Part shown: one piece after another, positions 8,867-16,211 of the stretch
How positions within the stretch are numbered: the stretch's first letter is position 1
Layout of the letters: each line of letters starts with the position of its first letter
Virus record (IMG/VR): IMGVR_UViG_3300046648_000147
Location: 1 to 24,543 of that record
Length of the DNA: 24,543 bases
DNA from: a virus
Reading direction: 5' to 3' (one strand)
Position numbers and translations under genes: made by a program
The notes under the pieces: model-generated
Database searches by the model: none
The model's input: the letters and a program-made list of their open reading frames with translations, nothing else
What the model was told of the DNA's origin: nothing

Positions 8867-9387
8867 CGGTGCAATCCCGGAAAGCGGTTCTTGGTCATGC
8901 GGCCGGCCGGCACAAATTCTTGCTCGACGTTCTCGCGGCTGAAGTTGAGCGTCACCTCGCCGGCATTGAGGGGAGCGGTCGTGATCTTCATGTCCCGATA
9001 CTCATCCTCAATCAGGGACGGTGACGACGCCAAGACCACGGCCATGTGAATCGTGGCGGGATCGGTAAAAGAACGGAGCAGCTTGGCGATGTCGTTGTCG
9101 ACATTCTCCAGGATGATGTTGCCCTCGGTCACGCCTTCATCGAGATCGGACGGGAGCACAGTCGAGGCGAGAATAAAGAGGTAGGGATCCGTGACAGGGT
9201 TGGCTCCCATCCAGGTCGAACGGGTGGCATACATCAGCGGTTCGTCCTGGATCCGTGTGGTCGGATCCGTTGAAAGACGGATCGGCTTGTCCAGCGTCGG
9301 ATGCTCGATGCAAATGAGCGCAACATAAACTTCCGCCGTGTTCTGGGCGTCTTGAGCGATACGGGCGTTGAGGGAAATTCGTCTCAT
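8863..9387 (-). CDS. DUF1833 family tail protein
   Basis: A 174-residue protein beginning MRRISLNARIAQDAQNTAEV. This start overlaps the upstream stop codon as ATGA, so I prefer it to an upstream ATG in the same frame. The sequence fits the DUF1833 phage family: IEHPTLDKPIRLSTDPT near the N-terminus, GNIILENVDNDIAKLLRSFTDPATI in the middle, and the end motif PAGRMTKNRFPGL. The family sits directly before NlpC/P60 and J genes in lambda-like and B3-like tails and is thought to be a tail-tip hub component similar in position to lambda L. It supports the view that this phage had a long non-contractile tail. Confidence 0.85.
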   Translation of the reverse strand: MRRISLNARIAQDAQNTAEVYVALICIEHPTLDKPIRLSTDPTTRIQDEPLMYATRSTWMGANPVTDPYLFILASTVLPSDLDEGVTEGNIILENVDNDIAKLLRSFTDPATIHMAVVLASSPSLIEDEYRDMKITTAPLNAGEVTLNFSRENVEQEFVPAGRMTKNRFPGLHR

Positions 9388-9806
9388 GGCATCACCACGA
9401 CGGAGAAGCTCATCCGAAACTGGACGCCGAGGATCGTTTCGGTCGGAAGGGTGTCGCCAAACAGACAGAGCCATCGGCTAGCCAGAAGCAGAGGCACGCC
9501 CGAACCCGTCAAAAGCGGCAGGCCGTCGCTCGAAAGCAGAGGCCAGCCATCGGTCGTTGGATCTGGCATGTAAAATGGCAGGGTGCCGCCAGCCGTCCTC
9601 TCGTCGAAGAACTGATCGAAGATTGCCTTTTTGTCGCGGCCAATGACGATCGATAGGGTTACGAGCTTGGCCACGGACGAGAAGCGACGCCGGTAGCCGG
9701 GTGGGCCCAGCTCCGCCCGCCTCTTCAAGCGGGCCTCCTGTGGCGTCTTCTGCCAGGTCTCTCGCTCCGGACGCGGCAATTCGCTTGGCCAGGTCGGGAT
9801 ACTCAT
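9384..9806 (-). CDS. phage tail protein, unclassified
   Basis: A 140-residue protein starting MSIPTWPSELPRPERETWQ. The N-terminal proline-rich segment, the central basic YRRRFSS, and FDQFFDERTAGGTLPFYMPDPTTDGWPLL resemble small tail proteins encoded between tape measure and DUF1833 genes in transposable siphophages. The W/P-rich repeat-like stretch GWPLLSSDGLPLLTGSGVPLLL is unusual. A lambda M-like minor tail role is an inference from position. It is the first gene after a 222-base untranslated gap containing an intrinsic terminator, so it may start a separate transcript. Only a weak GGTGA ribosome site is seen upstream. Confidence 0.7.
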   Translation of the reverse strand: MSIPTWPSELPRPERETWQKTPQEARLKRRAELGPPGYRRRFSSVAKLVTLSIVIGRDKKAIFDQFFDERTAGGTLPFYMPDPTTDGWPLLSSDGLPLLTGSGVPLLLASRWLCLFGDTLPTETILGVQFRMSFSVVVMP

Positions 9807-9879
9807 CGAGCGATCACCGCGCTGAGACGGCTATCGATGGATCTGCGATGTAAGATATTGAAATGCACGATCGCCAACC

Positions 9880-9905
9880 AAAGAAAAGGCCGGGAAACAC
9901 CCGGC
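9880..9905 (-). terminator. intrinsic terminator inside the tail operon
   Basis: On the minus strand GCCGGG (9905-9900), a TGTTT loop and CCCGGC (9894-9889) form a GC stem followed by CTTTTCTTT. This is a classical Rho-independent terminator. It lies about 120 bases past the tape measure stop codon and 75 bases before the next gene. Downstream tail genes would need antitermination, read-through or their own promoter. Confidence 0.75.
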
Positions 9906-9938
9906 TGGATTGGTTCGATCATCGCGCGAGAAAGGCAT

Positions 9939-9966
9939 GGCAAAACAGCCGCAAGGGTTTGCGGGT
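9939..9966 (-). repeat. copy A of a 23-base intergenic repeat, hairpin-forming
   Basis: Bases 9939-9961 are identical to 16135-16157, and both copies lie in the only two sizeable gaps of the late region. In copy A, CCGCAA and TTGCGG form a 6-bp stem around a 4-base loop; on the minus strand the stem is followed by CTGTTTTG, which is terminator-like. The preceding GGCAT is also shared, with a 3-base length difference. Confidence 0.55.
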
Positions 9967-10028
9967 GAGGCGTCAGCCGGTTTGGGAATGGAGAATGGCT
10001 TACACCTTTCGGATCGATTTCGCCAGTG

Positions 10029-12269
10029 TCATCGCGGGATGCCTCTGCGCTTGACGCCGTAAGTCCGCTCAAGAGTTCGACCGGCGTTTCCGCCCTTGGT
10101 ATTCAGCGCATCGCCGACAGTGTCCGAGATGATGAACTTGGTTTGACGCCGGCCGTTCTCGTCGGTCGTCCGCTCGGTCTCAACGTTCGAGTTGCTGTAG
10201 TTATGGATTTCGATCTTGCCAAAGCCGTCGTTACCCGATGACCCGCCCATTGCCCCCGAACCGCCGACGACACCGCCGCGATCGTAGCCACGATAGCCGA
10301 GGCGCATGGCCTCAACCGTAGAAACACCGCCAGCTCGCGCGACATCCGCCTGGCTCCAGACGACCTCGCCCTTGTGGACGACGCCGGCCGGTTCCTTAAC
10401 GCCCCCATGGCCGGTAAAACCGCCGTCCGAAAACAGGCCACCGATCCCACTGGAGACCGCCGCGCGCGCTTGCGCCGAACCGGCGAGAATGGAACTCGGG
10501 CTCGGCGAAAACAGACCGCCAAGCCATCCGAACAGACCGCCGCCAGCGCCACCCGCTGCCGGCGCTGAAGGAAACATGGTCTGTGAAAGGTTCTGCCCAA
10601 ACTGCCCGAGGCCCGTTCCGAACTGGCCTAAGCCTTTGGTCGCCTCTGTCGACGAGGCTGCCAGCTTGCTGACCGCCTTGGCGGCGTCGGTCATGCCGGC
10701 GGATTGGATCCCCGGCCAAAGTGCTGCCTGCTGAGAGTTCAAGCCGCCAGCCCAGGAGCCGCCACCCATACCGACCTTGTTTCCAGCCAGGTCGAAATGC
10801 ATGGTGTCCACAGCACCATACTTGCCTTTGCCGCCCTTGAAATATCCACCCCAGCGAAACTGGTCCGCAAGCTCCGGGTACTTCTCCATCTGCACTTGGC
10901 GTGCGGTCTGCGCAAATCGCTCATACGCCCGGAAGCTCGATGCATCCTGATAATTGCCAAGCATCTTACCGCTGGCGAGATCGGTCAGCTGTACATCGGT
11001 GGCCAGCTTTTGCCCATGGAACCGAGGATCGCCAGGGCGATAGCCGGAGATCGCCTGGACGCCAAACCCCGGAGTGCGCAGCGCGGCCGTGTTCAAGATA
11101 TCAGTCAGGCGAGCGTCGGTGCCACCCCTATAGTTGCCGCCAAAGGTCAGCGCGCTGCCCAGTGCTGCGGCGGTCCCCGAGGTCGATCCGGAAGCACCCC
11201 CGGACACCACGCCAATGGCACTATTATTGGCAGCCTGCGGCACGACCGAACCGAGGCCCGCCGAAATCCCGCCGTTGACCACGACGGAGCCCGCCGTCAC
11301 GGCCATGGAGGCGACCGACTGTCCGCCGCCAAACATCTGCTTGAACGCGCCGCTCAACCCGCCAACGTCGGAGAATGTGCCGTAGTTCGAACCAGTCAGC
11401 GCGTTCTTGAGTGGGTTTGTGACGCCGAGCTGTAGGAGCGTCTTCTTTGCATCGGTTAAGACGCTATCGAGCGCGCCCTTCAAATCGCCGGAACTGAGCT
11501 TGTCGACAGCCCCGTCTATGGCGTCTTCCTCAGCCCTGCGGATCGTGTTCCAGGCATCGGTCGTACGCGAAAGCTGCTGGTTCCATTTCTCCGTTTCGAC
11601 GGCGGCGGCACGAATGCCCTGGGCGATGCCGCCGTTCGGATCGGTGCCCATCTGCTTGATCTTTGCCTCGGCATCATACTGCGCCAGGAGCATAGATTGA
11701 TCGGTCGTCCCACGGCCGGCGATCGACGTCTGAAACCGCAGGCGATCGACGTTGCGCTGCTGATCGCTCAGATAGGACGCAGCATTGGCATTGCGCTGGG
11801 CCTCGGCCACGCCGTCATAGGCTGCACGAAGCTTAGTGATCGTGTCGAGCAGCGCCGCCTTTTCGGCTCCTTCCAATTTCGTCGCTGCCATGACGAGCGG
11901 CCGAAGTTGCAGCTCGGTCTGCAATTGCGTCATTGCCTGATCGGCCGTGATCGTGCCGGCGGCAACCTGCGCCGTCAGCCGGGCGCGGATCTCGGTCTCG
12001 GCCTGCATGTCGGTCGCCTGCGTTTGTGCAGTCGCGATCGTCTCCTGAATGACCTTGTTGCGCTCGCGGGCAACGCTCGCCTCAAGCTCGGTCGAGGCGA
12101 TTTCCTGCGCGCCCAGTTGCAGCCGTGCGCGGCGCGCTTCCAGTTCCGCGCGAATGGCCGGATTGCGCTCGTTCTGGATCTGGATATCGATCCGGTCCAG
12201 CTCGCTCGCTCGTGCCTGTTTGTTGATCAGGGCATCGAGCGCACGGGTCGGTGCCCTCGGTCGTTTCAA
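10029..12269 (-). pseudogene. tape measure protein, N-terminally truncated
   Basis: A frame of 746 codons whose only start is a TTG created at a deletion junction. Residues from about 11 onward are typical middle-of-tape-measure sequence: long Glu/Ala/Arg-rich helices (NPAIRAELEARRARLQ, IQETIATAQTQATDMQ). The C-terminal part has GGFTGHGGVKEPAGVVHKGEVVWS (residues about 635-660), a conserved tape measure signature, and ends with the family's TERTTDENGR and GNAGRTLERTYG segments. Residues about 395-510 look like an M15/VanY-type zinc peptidase: RFHGQKLATD with His418 and Asp425, then FRWGGYF and VDTMHFD with Asp488 and His491. Relatives are usually several hundred residues longer at the N-terminus. 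The missing part and the preceding tail genes were lost in the deletion. Confidence 0.8.
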
Positions 12270-12309
12270 TTTTTACAAGGATCGCTTTCTTTCTCGCGAA
12301 CTTCGTCAT
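12244..12309 (-). pseudogene. tail tube protein remnant, first 22 codons
   Basis: The frame starting at 12309 begins MTKFARKKAILVKIETTEGTD, which is the characteristic beginning of the major tail tube protein in Mu-like siphophages. After codon 22 the frame passes into tape measure sequence read in the wrong register and continues as unrelated residues to a stop at 12082. The rest of the tube gene (usually about 300 codons) is missing. The start lies just after the small gene ending at 12313, exactly where the tube gene belongs. Confidence 0.75.
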
Positions 12310-12312
12310 GGA

Positions 12313-12504
12313 TCAGGCCTTTCCTTTTTTGCCGCCGGTCTCTTCCTCGGCTGGGGTTTCAACGACGGCCAGATCTCCGGCCTGGGGTTCGATCACGGCC
12401 GGCGCAGTCGCCGGCGTCTCGGCTGCAACGTCCGCCGCCTTGATAGGCGTCAGGGTTCCGTTCTTTTCGCGGCGATAGGAGCCGCCAGTTTGCGGGTGCG
12501 TCAT
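12313..12504 (-). CDS. small protein upstream of tail tube gene
   Basis: A 63-residue protein beginning MTHPQTGGSYRREKNGTL, followed by an Ala/Pro/Glu-rich low-complexity middle and a basic end, GGKKGKA. I chose this start because it overlaps the upstream stop as ATGA; the frame is open further upstream but inside the neighbour gene. Similar short proteins beginning with a TGGSY-type motif sit between the tail terminator and tail tube genes of Mu-like prophages. No function is known. It is probably a minor structural or chaperone-like peptide. Confidence 0.7.
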   Translation of the reverse strand: MTHPQTGGSYRREKNGTLTPIKAADVAAETPATAPAVIEPQAGDLAVVETPAEEETGGKKGKA

Positions 12505-12923
12505 GTGCTCTCCAAAGTTCGAGTGGTTTTCCAGGTCTGGACGAACACGGTTGCTCCTTTGCCGAGCGCCGAACTCGACTGGCTGGCAACCAGCTCGAAC
12601 AGCTCCTCGCTTTCGTCCCACGCCCAGCCGGCCAGCGCGCTTTCGATCTCGTCACGGATCTGCTCGTACTCGGTGAGCCGATCGCTGCCTTTGGCGTCGT
12701 CGTAGCGGCGGATGAAGAAGGCGATGATGATCCAGACTTCGATCGACTGACGGAAACGGCCCGACGTGAACTGATTGGCCTGAGCGTTCTCCCGGAAGGG
12801 CAGAACGAAGACAGTGCGGGTCCTCGGCATGACGCCATTCGAAAGCGCTTCCAGATCCTCGGCCGCCAGGACATCGGCCAACGTTGTTTCCGCCTTCAGG
12901 CGCGCGATGACAGCCGAGATCAT
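12501..12923 (-). CDS. tail terminator-like protein (gp37/DUF1834 type)
   Basis: A 140-residue protein placed between the DUF1320 gene and the small pre-tube gene, the position of Mu gp37 and of the lambda U-like tail terminator. It starts with an amphipathic helix (ISAVIARLKAETTLADV), has strands around TRTVFVLPFRENAQANQF and FRQSIEVWIIIAFFI, then a helix with YEQIRDEIESALAGWAWDE. This alpha/beta pattern with a hydrophobic central strand and GWA/W near the C-terminus fits minor tail/terminator proteins. The tail terminator caps the tube and sets where it joins the head. Both ends overlap neighbours by ATGA. The exact family name is less certain than the role. Confidence 0.7.
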   Translation of the reverse strand: MISAVIARLKAETTLADVLAAEDLEALSNGVMPRTRTVFVLPFRENAQANQFTSGRFRQSIEVWIIIAFFIRRYDDAKGSDRLTEYEQIRDEIESALAGWAWDESEELFELVASQSSSALGKGATVFVQTWKTTRTLEST

Positions 12924-13333
12924 AGAAAGCCCTCATAATTGAAATTCGGCTTCACCAGGAGAACGCGACCAGCGCCGTCGCTCGGCTTTTGGCTGGCATC
13001 GTCAAACGGCAGATTGATCTTTCCGGTTGCCACGTCTTTCAGCGCATCCATGGCAGCTTTCCAGTCGCGGACCACATGGTCCGGAGCGCCGTTCAGATGC
13101 AGATGGTAACGTGCGATCGACACCGCCCAGGTGCGAACCAGTTCCGGGATGGCGGGAAGCGGGAGGCCATAGCGGGTGCCAATATAGCCGTCGATCTCGC
13201 TGCCTGCCGTGGCGACTGCCTTGTCGATGACATCCGCGTCCGCAACACCGTCGCGATCGCGGTCAGCGACCTGGAGGATTTCCTCCTCGCCGGCACGCTC
13301 AATGAGATCGGACAGCGTCGCGTAAGCGGTCAT
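12920..13333 (-). CDS. DUF1320 head-tail connector protein (Mu gp36-like)
   Basis: A 137-residue protein of the DUF1320 family. It begins MTAYATLSDLIERAGEEEILQVADRD and contains the family's typical central stretch: AVATAGSEIDGYIGTRYGLPLP, then LVRTWAVSIARYHLH and VVRDWKAAMDALKDVATG. The fold is helical and related to head-completion or adaptor proteins that attach to the portal. It ends NFNYEGFL and its stop overlaps the next gene as ATGA. Synteny with Mu gp36 supports the call. Confidence 0.9.
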   Translation of the reverse strand: MTAYATLSDLIERAGEEEILQVADRDRDGVADADVIDKAVATAGSEIDGYIGTRYGLPLPAIPELVRTWAVSIARYHLHLNGAPDHVVRDWKAAMDALKDVATGKINLPFDDASQKPSDGAGRVLLVKPNFNYEGFL

Positions 13334-13335
13334 GA

Positions 13336-13536
13336 TTATGCCTGCTGCTCGGATTCGGCAGCTTCTTTGGCGCGCGGCTCGACGGCCTCGGCATGCTCAA
13401 GCTGCCCAAGCACCGTGGCGGAGACATCGACGATCTCACCCGGCATGCGCTTGACGCCGTCGATACGCGCGGGCTTCAGCAGCTCGACGATGAAATTCTC
13501 CACCTGATCGGCGGCATCGCTTTTCTTCGTGGCCAT
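13336..13536 (-). CDS. small phage protein after capsid gene (gp35-like position)
   Basis: A 66-residue protein starting MATKKSDAADQVENFIVELL with a good AAAAAGGA ribosome site upstream. The middle, PARIDGVKRMPGEIVDVSATVLGQLEHAEAVEP, has the look of the small FluMu-type proteins encoded between capsid and DUF1320 in Mu-like prophages (IxGxxxxPGxxVxV followed by a short helix). Function is unknown; a capsid accessory role is inferred from position. An ATG further upstream in frame lies across the intergenic hairpin and is not favoured. Confidence 0.7.
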   Translation of the reverse strand: MATKKSDAADQVENFIVELLKPARIDGVKRMPGEIVDVSATVLGQLEHAEAVEPRAKEAAESEQQA

Positions 13537-13579
13537 GGTCGTTCCTTTTTCAAAGGTGGTTGGTGAACTGCCGCTGTTT

Positions 13580-13600
13580 GGCTGGCGCATGACGCCAGCC
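13580..13600 (-). terminator. hairpin after the major capsid gene
   Basis: GGCTGGCG and CGCCAGCC form a perfect 8-bp stem with a 5-base loop in the 117-base gap following the capsid gene. A second small dyad (AGGAC/GTCCT, 13607-13619) lies beside it. No U-tract follows. It is more likely to be an mRNA-stabilising or attenuating hairpin that raises capsid expression relative to downstream genes than a full terminator. Confidence 0.4.
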
Positions 13601-13653
13601 GGGCTAAGGACATTGTCCTCGCGGCGCTCCCGCTCAGAATTCACCCGAAGGCG

Positions 13654-14592
13654 TCAGAGGACGTCTTCCAACAGGTATCCAAGCTCCGGAGCCGCCACGA
13701 CTTCCTTGACGCTTTCGCCGGAGCGGACACGGACGGAGCCCTTGAGCCCGATCTTCGGTTCGTCGATCGATCCGGAGACGCGTTCGCCATGCTGGGCAGT
13801 CCAGGCATAGGTCGGCGTCGCATCGATCGAGCTGGCGAGAGGTGCCTTGAAGAACAGCAATGCATTGCCGCTCCAGGCACGCTGCATGCTGACGGCCTGA
13901 CCCTTCTTCGAGCGGTTGATCCAGCCTTCACCGATGATGATGTCATCCAGCTCCAGCAGATCAGCCACGGCGCGCTTGTTCGCCATGCCCTTGTCGGATC
14001 CGGAGACTGTAAGCGCTTGAAGCACAGTCGGGTTGGTGCGCAAGCCGGTCCATTCAACGCGGCCCAGCACCATGTTGTTCGGGCGCATGACCATGGTGTC
14101 AGCAGCTTCGCTGATCAGCCGGATCGGATTGCTGGCGGCATCCGACCACTTGTCCGTGCCGGTCAGTGTTTCCTTGTTGCTGGCGGGGTAGAGACTTTCG
14201 TCGAACGCCTTGTTGGCGACGCGGACTTCGCGATCCAGAAGCACCAGATCGATGAGCTTCTGCGCGGAGAACGCGCGCGGGTCGTAACCGGCCGGCGCAT
14301 TATTGATGTCATCGAGCGGAATGACGTCGTCGAGACCGTAATCATCGGTCTTGTCTTCGTGCTCGTCACCCTGAAACTCGACTTCGTTGGGCGAGGATTT
14401 ACGGCCGACTTTCGTGTCCTGCACGGTGATGAACTGACCGAAGGCGAAGGACCACCAGGTGAACTTCTTCTTCGGCAGGTTCGGCGTCAGGCGCGGCATC
14501 ACCAGATCGGCGATCAGCGTGTTGTTCTTGTAGGAGTTGATGATACCGGTCAGCACCGGATCGACGGGGAACGGCGTGCCGCTCGTGCTCAT
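13654..14592 (-). CDS. major capsid protein
   Basis: A 312-residue protein directly following the protease/scaffold and DUF2190 genes. It starts MSTSGTPFPVDPVLTGIINSY and has features of the major head proteins of Mu-like siphophages: LIADLVMPRLTPNLPKKKFTWW, a charged loop (EVEFQGDEHEDKTDDYGLDDVIP), AQKLIDLVLLDREVRVANKAF, and the C-terminal strand pattern with ALLFFKAPLASS and TYAWTAQHGERVSGSID. An HK97-type fold is inferred from family membership. The length is normal and no lesion is visible. A PAGYDPRAFSA motif marks the start of the helix that usually follows the E-loop. Confidence 0.85.
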   Translation of the reverse strand: MSTSGTPFPVDPVLTGIINSYKNNTLIADLVMPRLTPNLPKKKFTWWSFAFGQFITVQDTKVGRKSSPNEVEFQGDEHEDKTDDYGLDDVIPLDDINNAPAGYDPRAFSAQKLIDLVLLDREVRVANKAFDESLYPASNKETLTGTDKWSDAASNPIRLISEAADTMVMRPNNMVLGRVEWTGLRTNPTVLQALTVSGSDKGMANKRAVADLLELDDIIIGEGWINRSKKGQAVSMQRAWSGNALLFFKAPLASSIDATPTYAWTAQHGERVSGSIDEPKIGLKGSVRVRSGESVKEVVAAPELGYLLEDVL

Positions 14593-14619
14593 GATGACTC
14601 CTTAGAAAGTTGAGGGCGA

Positions 14620-14991
14620 TCAGCCCTGGATCTGGCCGGGGGTTACGAGGACACGGGCGATGTCACCAGAGACAGCGCCGATGGTGAGGATGCCGCCCGT
14701 TCGCGCGTTGGCGGCGGCAGCGGGGGCTGCGGCGACGGCCTTGCCGCCAGGACCGGCCGTGAAGAACGAGCCGAAGGTGACAGTGCCGCCGACCTGGACT
14801 TCGGTTTCGCCAAACAGAACGACGTCGATGCGCTCACCGATCGCAGCGCCGCCTGGATAATCGGTGACACCGATGATCTTGTCGGCGGGCGCGGTTGCAA
14901 GATCGACCTGACCGTCAGATGCGCCGGCCTTGACCAGCACCTGGTGACCGATGGCCGCGACAGCGACGAAAGACTTGATAAGCTTGCTCAT
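14620..14991 (-). CDS. DUF2190 capsid decoration protein
   Basis: A 123-residue protein beginning MSKLIKSFVAVAAIGHQVLVKAG. It has the short beta-strand pattern of the DUF2190 capsid-cement family: DKIIGVTDYPGGAAIGERIDVVLFGETEVQVGGTVTFG, then a GGKAVAAAP loop and IARVLVTPGQIQG at the end. Such proteins bind the outside of the capsid shell and stabilise it after expansion. Synteny (protease, decoration, capsid) supports this. It is 18 bases from the protease stop and 27 bases from the capsid start. Confidence 0.85.
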   Translation of the reverse strand: MSKLIKSFVAVAAIGHQVLVKAGASDGQVDLATAPADKIIGVTDYPGGAAIGERIDVVLFGETEVQVGGTVTFGSFFTAGPGGKAVAAAPAAAANARTGGILTIGAVSGDIARVLVTPGQIQG

Positions 14992-15009
14992 GCTGGACCC
15001 TTTCTGGCC

Positions 15010-15468
15010 TTAGCGTTTGGTGAGGCGCATAGCCGCTTCAGCCGGCGAGATTGTCTCGCCACGCCCGCGCGCCGCTTCGATTTCGGTATTGATCGCGTCC
15101 TTGACGTGGGACGGATCGGAGAAGTCGGGACCGTCGCCGGTAGCAACCTCGCCGGTTGCCACGGGGACCGGCAGCTTGCCGAGCAGTTGACGGAAGCCGT
15201 CGCGGGCGGACAGCGACTTGTCTTCGCCATCTTCCGAGAACGAGAGAACGCCATCGTCCAGGTCGGCGAAGATCGCCGTCACCAACGGCTTCAGCCCGAC
15301 AGGGAGACGGCCGGCCGAAACAACTCCGTTGACGAACACTTCGTCTTCGGCAGCGCGGGCGGCGCGCGCGGTCTCTTCGTTCTTGCGGGCCTTTTCCGCA
15401 AAGCTCGTTTCACGCTCTGCGATCTCACGCTCACGGCGTTCCAGTTCGGCAATTTTGGCTGCGTCCAT
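15010..15468 (-). CDS. nested in-frame scaffold protein (Mu gpZ-like)
   Basis: Within the protease gene, an ATG at 15468 is preceded by AGAGGA four bases upstream, a better ribosome site than that of the full-length gene. The product would be 152 residues: a helical, highly charged coiled coil (AAKIAELERREREIAERETSF), then LPVGLKPLVTAIFADLDDG and a C-terminus PAEAAMRLTKR. In Mu the scaffold Z is made from an internal start in gene I, and lambda Nu3 is nested in C in the same way. The call rests on that precedent plus the visible ribosome site. Confidence 0.6.
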   Translation of the reverse strand: MDAAKIAELERREREIAERETSFAEKARKNEETARAARAAEDEVFVNGVVSAGRLPVGLKPLVTAIFADLDDGVLSFSEDGEDKSLSARDGFRQLLGKLPVPVATGEVATGDGPDFSDPSHVKDAINTEIEAARGRGETISPAEAAMRLTKR

Positions 15469-16107
15469 GACATCCTCTTTTTCGGTGTAGGTGGTGAAGG
15501 GTGCTGCGGGCTCCGGATCGCGGATCTGCTGTGCAGCCTCGGTGATGGTGTCGATGCGCCAGGACGGAACGACCGCGTCGGCCGCTTCGATGCCCTTGTC
15601 GGCGATGATCGATTCCCGGAAAGTGCGAAACAGGCCGGCGATCGTGTCGAAGACCCAGGCCGTGCGAACGATGGCCGCGTCGTCAAACTGGAGAACGTCG
15701 GCGTCGTCAGCGAACTCGATAGACTTCAGCCCCTTCACGGCGGGTGCTGCCGCACCCAGGAAGCCGACATGCTTCAGGTAGTATTTCCCTGGCGTCGGAT
15801 TGTTTGGATGATTGGGCGGATAGAAGCTCGAAGAGACCTTGCTGAACCGACGATCCTTCACCAGCTCGGCAAACTGCGGCTCGACGTTTTGCGGCTCGGC
15901 AACAAGGTGACCGTCCCTGAAAGAGACGGACTTGATCCAGCCGTAGGCGGGTGCATCCTGTTTCGGATGCCCGACGACGATCGGCGCTTCATGCAGCGCC
16001 GTATCGTATTGCGCGGCGATCGCCTGCAGGTCGTCATCCGTGAAGGAAAACGGCCGGCCTTGGCTATCGGTGTGGTTGCCAGTGCGGAAAATATCGATCG
16101 GTTTCAT
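15010..16107 (-). CDS. Mu gpI-like prohead protease with scaffold region
   Basis: A 365-residue protein when started at MKPIDIFRTGNHTDSQGRPF, which matches the usual beginning of Mu-I proteases. An in-frame ATG at 16131 would add eight residues, and neither start has a clear Shine-Dalgarno site. The N-terminal half has the family blocks DDLQAIAAQYD, HEAPIVVGHPKQDAPAYGWIKS, FSKVSSSFYPP, and TPGKYYLKHVGFLGAAAPAVKGLK. The C-terminal 150 residues are a charged, coiled-coil scaffold (IAELERREREIAERE) that probably occupies the prohead and is later cut. It matures the capsid during assembly. The gene starts after a 215-base structured gap, unlike the tightly packed genes around it. Confidence 0.88.
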   Translation of the reverse strand: MKPIDIFRTGNHTDSQGRPFSFTDDDLQAIAAQYDTALHEAPIVVGHPKQDAPAYGWIKSVSFRDGHLVAEPQNVEPQFAELVKDRRFSKVSSSFYPPNHPNNPTPGKYYLKHVGFLGAAAPAVKGLKSIEFADDADVLQFDDAAIVRTAWVFDTIAGLFRTFRESIIADKGIEAADAVVPSWRIDTITEAAQQIRDPEPAAPFTTYTEKEDVMDAAKIAELERREREIAERETSFAEKARKNEETARAARAAEDEVFVNGVVSAGRLPVGLKPLVTAIFADLDDGVLSFSEDGEDKSLSARDGFRQLLGKLPVPVATGEVATGDGPDFSDPSHVKDAINTEIEAARGRGETISPAEAAMRLTKR

Positions 16108-16134
16108 GCCGGGCAGATTGGCCCAGGGCATTTC

Positions 16135-16157
16135 GGCAAAACAGCCGCAAGGGTTTG
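16135..16157 (-). repeat. copy B of a 23-base intergenic repeat
   Basis: Identical over 23 bases to 9939-9961. In this copy one stem base differs just outside the identical core (TTGTGG instead of TTGCGG), which weakens the hairpin on the minus strand. It sits 28 bases before the preferred protease start. Confidence 0.5.
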
Positions 16158-16211
16158 TGGGAAACCAGCGATCGAAGGCAATCAGTCTGTCAGAGACATA
16201 TCACACCCGCC

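Noticed and set aside
9905-9925. tRNA T-arm-like string GGTTCGATC
   Set aside because: No matching acceptor, D or anticodon arms around it.
9803-10072. Minus-strand frame of 89 codons between tape measure and next tail gene
   Set aside because: It overlaps the tape measure C-terminus in another frame, runs through an intrinsic terminator and shows no family features.
12232-12245. 14-base identity between the tape measure junction and the transposase gene (24507-24520)
   Set aside because: Both encode RALDAL in normal protein context, so the match is explained by shared codons and not by recombination.
13580-13600. Hairpin as a phage attachment or recombination site
   Set aside because: Mu-like phages integrate by transposition and the hairpin lies inside the head operon; an mRNA role is simpler.
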